From an uncultured Oscillospiraceae bacterium (GTDB lineage: Bacteria; Bacillota; Clostridia; Oscillospirales; Acutalibacteraceae), in assembly GCA_959596515.1 (NCBI GenBank), contig CAUFXR010000100.1, positions 1-7,143 on the forward strand: a stretch of DNA of 7,143 bases, written 5' to 3'. Of the stretch, positions 5,240 to 7,143 are shown in pieces. A model generated the notes under the pieces. The model made no database searches. It was not told the DNA's origin and saw only the letters and a list, made by a program, of their open reading frames with translations. Positions within the stretch are counted from its first letter, which is position 1. Each line of letters begins with the position of its first letter. A program made the translations under genes and the position numbers.

Positions 5240-6986
5240 GAAAAAATCAACCGTTCAGGATGCGCTGATGCTGACAGACAAAGGCTATCGGGACTTAAAA
5301 AAAGCGATTGCCGCCTGCACGCTGACAAATTTCTCCATGTTTATTCCAGCTATGGTGATGCTTCAGGTCGTCATGGAACTTCTAAAACCGTTTACCGGCG
5401 GGAGCATCTCATGGACAAATATGTGGATTTATTTCGGACTCGGCATCATCGGCGCAGTAATCGTATTTCTCTGCAACAAAAACGACTATAAAAAGACCTA
5501 TGTAGCCTCTTACATGGAAAGCGAAAATACAAGGATTGCTTTGGCAGAACACATCCGCAAACTGCCTATGAGCGTGTTTAATTCCAAAAACCTTTCGGAG
5601 CTTACGACAAATCTCATGGGCGATGTAGCCACTTCCGAACATGTACTGAGTCATGTGTATCCGCAGATTATCTCCAATGTGATCACGATTACGGTTGTCT
5701 GCAGTATGTTTGCCTTCTATGACTGGCGTATGGCACTCGCTATTTTTATTTCCGTGCCGGTTGCTTTTCTCATTATTTTTGCGAGCAGACGGATTCAGGA
5801 GCGGCTTGGAAAAAAGCATGCGCAGGCAAAACTGGAAGCTTCCGAACAGGTTCAGGAATACATTGAGGGAATCAAGGTGGTGAAAGCCTGCAATCTGGAC
5901 AGTCAGCAGTTTCAGGCTCTGGAAAAAGCGCTGCGCACCATGAAAAACCTTGCAATTAAATTTGAATTTGGTTCGGGGGTTTTTGTGACAGGCGCGCAGA
6001 TGCTCGTGCAATCCGGCATCGGGCTTACCGTGTTTGCGGGAACTTCTCTGCTCCTGAACGGCAAAATTGAGCTTGTCCCAATGCTGCTTTGCCTGCTGAT
6101 CGTCACCCGAATTTACGGGCCGATTATTACAGAACTGACTCTGCTGCCGGAGCTATTCTATCATCAGATTGCCATCCGCAGAATGAGAACCCTGATGAAT
6201 ATTCAGCCGATGGAAGGCGATACTGAAAAACCAGTAAAGGAATATGATATCGAACTGAAAAATATCAGCTTCCGCTATAATCCGCAGGGCGAGGAAACCA
6301 TAAAAAATGTGAATGTTACGATTCCAGCAGGCGCAATCACGGCTCTGGTTGGCCCCAGCGGAAGCGGCAAGAGCACGCTTTCCCGTCTGATTGCACGCTT
6401 TTGGGATGTCAATAAAGGACAGGTGGAAATCGGCGGCATTGACGTGAAAGAGCTTGATCCGGAACACTTGATGGAATACATGTCCTTTGTATTTCAGGAT
6501 GTGGTACTTTTCAACGACACTGTCTACAATAACATTAAAATAGGAAATATGAACGCAACCGAAGAACAGGTGCTTGCGGCGGCAAAGGCTGCGCGCTGTG
6601 ATGAGTTTATTGACAAAATGCCGGATGGTTATCAGACTGTTCTGGGAGAAAACGGAAGTACCCTTTCCGGCGGTGAACGGCAGCGCCTGTCCATTGCAAG
6701 AGCTTTACTAAAGGACGCTCCGATCGTACTTTTGGATGAAGCAACAGCCAGCCTTGATCCGGAAAGTGAATCCTGTATTCAGCAGGCGATCGGCCGCTTA
6801 ATACAGGGGAAAACCGTTCTTGTTATTGCACACAGACTCCGTACCATTGCAAAGGCCGACAAAATCATCGTGCTGGACGATGGCAAAGTCATAGAGCAAG
6901 GAACACACAGTGAACTGATGGAGCAAAATGGGCTTTACAAAAGGCTGTATACCATTCAGCAGGAAAGCCTTGGCTGGAGCGTATAA
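5232..6986 (+). CDS. ABC transporter half-protein 2, membrane domain fused to ATPase (partner of the preceding gene)
   Basis: This 584-residue protein has the same fold as its neighbour. Hydrophobic segments lie near residues 28-50, 64-82, 143-163, 166-185, 249-275 and 279-300, with coupling text YIEGIKVVKAC (210-220). ATPase elements are Walker A GPSGSGKST 374-382, Q-loop Gln422, signature LSGGERQR 478-485, Asp502-Glu503, D-loop ASLD 506-509 and switch His534. All are canonical, in contrast to the AFAD D-loop of the partner. I chose ATG 5232 because of the strong AAGGAGGTG at 5216-5224; the longer in-frame version from 5136 would overlap the previous gene by 104 bases and add a Cys- and Lys-rich stretch with no homology look. 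With 5232 the overlap is 8 nt. Adjacent, coupled, similar but diverged half-transporters generally assemble as a heterodimer. It is the last gene of the operon. Confidence 0.88.
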   Translation: MGKKKSTVQDALMLTDKGYRDLKKAIAACTLTNFSMFIPAMVMLQVVMELLKPFTGGSISWTNMWIYFGLGIIGAVIVFLCNKNDYKKTYVASYMESENTRIALAEHIRKLPMSVFNSKNLSELTTNLMGDVATSEHVLSHVYPQIISNVITITVVCSMFAFYDWRMALAIFISVPVAFLIIFASRRIQERLGKKHAQAKLEASEQVQEYIEGIKVVKACNLDSQQFQALEKALRTMKNLAIKFEFGSGVFVTGAQMLVQSGIGLTVFAGTSLLLNGKIELVPMLLCLLIVTRIYGPIITELTLLPELFYHQIAIRRMRTLMNIQPMEGDTEKPVKEYDIELKNISFRYNPQGEETIKNVNVTIPAGAITALVGPSGSGKSTLSRLIARFWDVNKGQVEIGGIDVKELDPEHLMEYMSFVFQDVVLFNDTVYNNIKIGNMNATEEQVLAAAKAARCDEFIDKMPDGYQTVLGENGSTLSGGERQRLSIARALLKDAPIVLLDEATASLDPESESCIQQAIGRLIQGKTVLVIAHRLRTIAKADKIIVLDDGKVIEQGTHSELMEQNGLYKRLYTIQQESLGWSV

Positions 6987-7033
6987 ATGTTTGCTATTAT
7001 GTAAGCCGCCGATATTTTAATATTGAGTAACCT

Positions 7034-7065
7034 GCAAGCCGACTGCAATAATACAGTCGGCTTGC
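7034..7065 (+). terminator. Terminator-like hairpin after the operon
   Basis: A perfect 12-bp stem GCAAGCCGACTG / CAGTCGGCTTGC encloses an 8-nt loop (CAATAATA), beginning 48 nt after the last stop codon. It is followed by TTGGCGTTTC rather than a run of T, and the reverse strand also lacks a T-run, so it is not a textbook intrinsic terminator. It may still end transcription or act as a 3' stabilising stem. Confidence 0.6.
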
Positions 7066-7125
7066 TTGGCGTTTCGCAGAATCATTAGCAAATTTAGTTG
7101 TCTTTACAATATGGGTAAAATGCCC

Positions 7126-7131
7126 TTGACA
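7126..7131 (+). promoter_or_regulatory. Possible -35 element of a promoter cut by the window edge
   Basis: A consensus TTGACA lies 12 bases from the right edge, downstream of the operon hairpin; a -10 box at the usual 17-bp spacing would fall outside the window. No coding sequence is visible in 6987-7143. This is weak evidence on its own. Confidence 0.3.
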
Positions 7132-7143
7132 AATCTCGTCTCA

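Noticed and set aside
5409..6011. A 200-codon open frame on the minus strand within the second half-transporter
   Set aside because: The plus strand encodes an ABC membrane domain with clear motifs; the reverse frame is His/Asn/Phe-rich shadow sequence.
7012..7023. Short AT inverted repeat ATATT-TT-AATAT after the last gene
   Set aside because: A 5-bp A/T-only stem with a 2-base spacer is expected by chance in such AT-rich DNA and is too weak to be a terminator.

Overview
The window looks like a piece of a mobile element from a gut-type clostridial Firmicute (Lachnospiraceae/Oscillospiraceae-like). The reasons are strong AGGAGG ribosome-binding sites, a consensus sigma-A promoter, tightly overlapping genes, and a relaxase tail of a type I recognise from such genomes. 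No taxonomic marker is present, so the assignment is an inference.

Layout. Positions 3-443 are the C-terminal end of a MobA/MobL-like relaxase, open at the left edge. A 209-bp regulatory gap (444-652) follows. It has a consensus promoter (TTGACT, 17 bp, TATAAT at 495-523) and two inverted repeats of the same form, GGTTAG-N6-CTAAC(C/T), at 548-565 and 607-624, between the predicted transcription start and the first gene. Five co-directional genes then run from 653 to 6986 with no gap between them: an ECF transporter S component of the Trep_Strep/MptD type, an EcfT (CbiQ-type) transmembrane protein, a fused double ATPase (EcfA-A'), and two ABC half-transporters with fused membrane and ATPase domains. 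Junctions are TAATG, ATGA, ATGA and an 8-nt overlap, so this is one translationally coupled operon. A perfect 12-bp hairpin at 7034-7065 closes it. A lone TTGACA at 7126-7131 may belong to the next gene.

How they work together. The first three genes form a complete ECF-type importer (S + T + double A). The last two most likely form a heterodimeric ABC transporter. The pairing recalls metallophore/siderophore uptake cargo, where YbtP/YbtQ- or IrtA/IrtB-type transporters have an exporter fold but import ferric siderophores. The paired operator, which shares GGTTAG/CTAACC half-sites with DtxR-type iron boxes but at different spacing, is consistent with metal regulation. Substrate and direction cannot be read from the sequence. 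No biosynthetic, regulatory or substrate-binding-lipoprotein gene is in the window. All gene families are known; the least explained part is the paired operator/leader.
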